Part shown: positions 62,475 to 64,000 of the stretch, piece after piece
Numbering within the stretch: position 1 is the stretch's first letter
How the letters are laid out: every line of letters starts with the position of its first letter
From: Achatina immaculata
Taxonomy: Eukaryota; Mollusca; Gastropoda; Stylommatophora; Achatinidae
Direction: 5' to 3'
Assembly (NCBI GenBank): GCA_009760885.1
Contig: CM019702.1
Coordinates: 53,977,282 to 54,041,281 of the forward strand
DNA length: 64,000 bases
Notes under the pieces: model-generated
What the model saw: only the letters and a program-made list of their open reading frames with translations
What the model was told of the DNA's origin: nothing
Databases searched by the model: none
Position numbers and translations under genes: made by a program

Positions 62475-63950
62475 CATAAACTAACCGGTCGGTCAGTCAT
62501 TTGGGTGTCACTTGCGGATCTTTGCCTCTCTAACATCTCTCCTGTAGGCCTCTCGGTTGTAAGCAAGATGGCCTGCTGCTGATGCATCCATCTTCGCCTT
62601 GGTCTTCCTCTCTTTCTTTTTCTCATTATGCACCCTTCCAAGACGGTCTTCTCCAAATTACCATAACGTTTAATATGTCCAGAATATTAAATTTCCTCAG
62701 TTTAATCATCTTTACTAGCCAGACTTCTTCAATATTAAGTTCTTGTAGTATGGATCTATTTGTTCTTTTTGTGTCCACGATATTTGGAGAACTCTTCTGT
62801 AGCATTTACATTCAAAAGCATGTATGTGTTTCTCAGCTGTTTTGTTAAGTGTCCACGTCTCACAGGCATATGTTGCGATGGGAAAGATGCATGCCCTTAA
62901 AAATCTTATTTTTGTAGTTCTGTCTGTCCCTCTCCACAGATTCTTTAGTTGTTTTACTTTCTGAAGAGCAATAGATGTCCTCCTTTTAATTTCCCTCATT
63001 GTATCTCCATTATTAGTTAGCAGTGATCCAAGATATTCAAAACTCTCCACTTCTTTTAATTTATCATCATTGATACATATTTCAGTTGTCTTTTTTGTTT
63101 TGTCAGTTATCGTCAATTTAGATTTCTTCGCATTAAGATAGAGGTTTTGCTCTCCACTGTTCTTACGGACTGACATAATTAGCTTTTCCATTCCTTTTTG
63201 TGTTGCGGACAGTAATAATGTGTCATCAGCTATATAATCTCTTGTATTCCATAACCTCCAACTGTTATGGCACCGTAATTTCCTTTGTCTATATTTTCTT
63301 CCAAAAATTCATCATTATATTTTCAGAATACAAGTTAAATAAGCAAGGCGATAATATGCACCCCTGACAGGCCCTTGTTTTGTATCAAACCAAGTTGTTG
63401 TTTCATCATTTATCCTCAATACTGCCTGTTGATCTAGATACAGCAGTAAGTATGAAATATGTTGGAAATCTCATTTTTTCCATTATTTCCTAAAGTTTCT
63501 GGTGTTGTACACAATGAAATGCCTTTGAATAGTCTACAAAAAATAACATATTAAATCATCTGCATTTCTTTATTATTGATTTTATATTGAATATATGATT
63601 TCTTGATTCTCTTCATTGTCTAAAACCAGCTTGGACCATATTGACTTCTTCTATTTTCTTACAAAGTCGCCCCATTATGATTTTTAACATAATTTTACTA
63701 GCATGACTAATCAGGGCAACAGTTTTGTAGTTTGTGCATAATTTTAGGTTACCCTTTTTTGGCAGTGGTATGAGTACAGTTCTTTTCCATTCTTTAGGCC
63801 AAATACCTGAAAGCCATATCTTTTTACATAGTGCATGATAGATGTTTGCACATTCCTTTCATCCTGCTTTAACAAGTTCCAACCGGTATAGGGTATATTT
63901 AAAAATGTGTAAACACAATATATCTTCTGAGTATTTCTCATTTGTTTAAG
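62475..63950 (-). mobile_element. Degraded LINE upstream of gene E
   Basis: Minus strand, 63950 down to 62475. K-E-W-K-R-T-V-L-I-P-L-P-K-K-G near 63790 opens the RT. A-G-F-R-Q is near 63635, V-D-Y-S-K-A-F near 63530 and C-I-L-S-P-C-L-F-N near 63350. F-E-Y-L-G-S-L-L-T-N-N-G-D-T near 63030 lies in a 158-residue open stretch (63191-62715) that also has A-C-E-T-W-T-L-N-K. The C-terminus near 62650 has K-R-K-R-G-R-P-R-R-R-W. It is the same family as 60-395 and 6985-7190. The catalytic F-A-D-D is not intact, and the frame is broken in several places. Confidence 0.82.
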
Positions 63951-64000
63951 AAAATAAAAATAAATATTACTGCGTTATGCTGTATCCAACTTTTTAAAAC

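Overview
This window looks like the nuclear genome of a mollusc, most likely a heterobranch gastropod (sea slug or sea hare group). The basis is a cluster of intron-containing seven-transmembrane receptor genes whose protein motifs fit the class A 'chemosensory receptor' family of gastropods. They sit in AT-rich DNA crowded with microsatellites, APE-type non-LTR retrotransposons, mariner/Tc1 relics, a Helitron relic and tRNA-derived SINEs. The organism call is an inference from protein style, not a database result.

Receptor loci. Three receptor genes look intact: A (+, 6060-9562), B (+, 20428-25846) and E (-, 62433-59262). Three others are damaged: C (+, 34557-36055, exons 1 and 2 only), D (+, 44197-46971, exon 1 cut off and exon 3 frameshifted) and F (+, about 55495-55975, a decayed exon 3). 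All share one gene structure: intron 1 in phase 1 just before TM2, and intron 2 in phase 0 just after the E-R-C motif of TM3. A, E and F form one subfamily and B, C and D another. Their expansion is therefore duplication of an intron-bearing parent, not retroposition.

Layout. 1-6059: one LINE 3' end, two minisatellites and no recognisable gene. 6060-9562: gene A, with LINE pieces in both introns. 9563-14480: transposon relics and three SINE copies. 14490-18633 and 25980-30308: two copies of a segmental duplication. Each holds a putative terminal exon of an unknown membrane protein, an 8-bp minisatellite attached to a LINE 3' end, and a Tc1 relic. 20428-25846: gene B, with a complete mariner in intron 1. 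30308-39487 and 39488-46268: a tandem duplication carrying receptor exons 1-2 (genes C and D) and a LINE nested inside another LINE. Part of this duplication is virtually identical between copies and the rest is several percent diverged. 46972-52670: mariner relic and a long LINE open reading frame. 53330-56248: microsatellites, pseudogene F, a minisatellite and a 100-N assembly gap. 56341-57640: Helitron relic. 59262-62433: gene E, followed to the window end by a degraded LINE just upstream of its first coding exon.

How it fits together. The only host genes I can support are the receptors and the putative terminal exon that recurs downstream of them. The rest is mobile DNA and tandem repeat that has driven local duplication, deletion and pseudogene formation. 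I found no prokaryotic feature, CRISPR array or operon, and no clearly new molecular system. The most informative signals are the mosaic history of the tandem duplication, the conserved segments that recur downstream of receptor genes, and the minisatellites that appear to have grown from LINE 3' tails.
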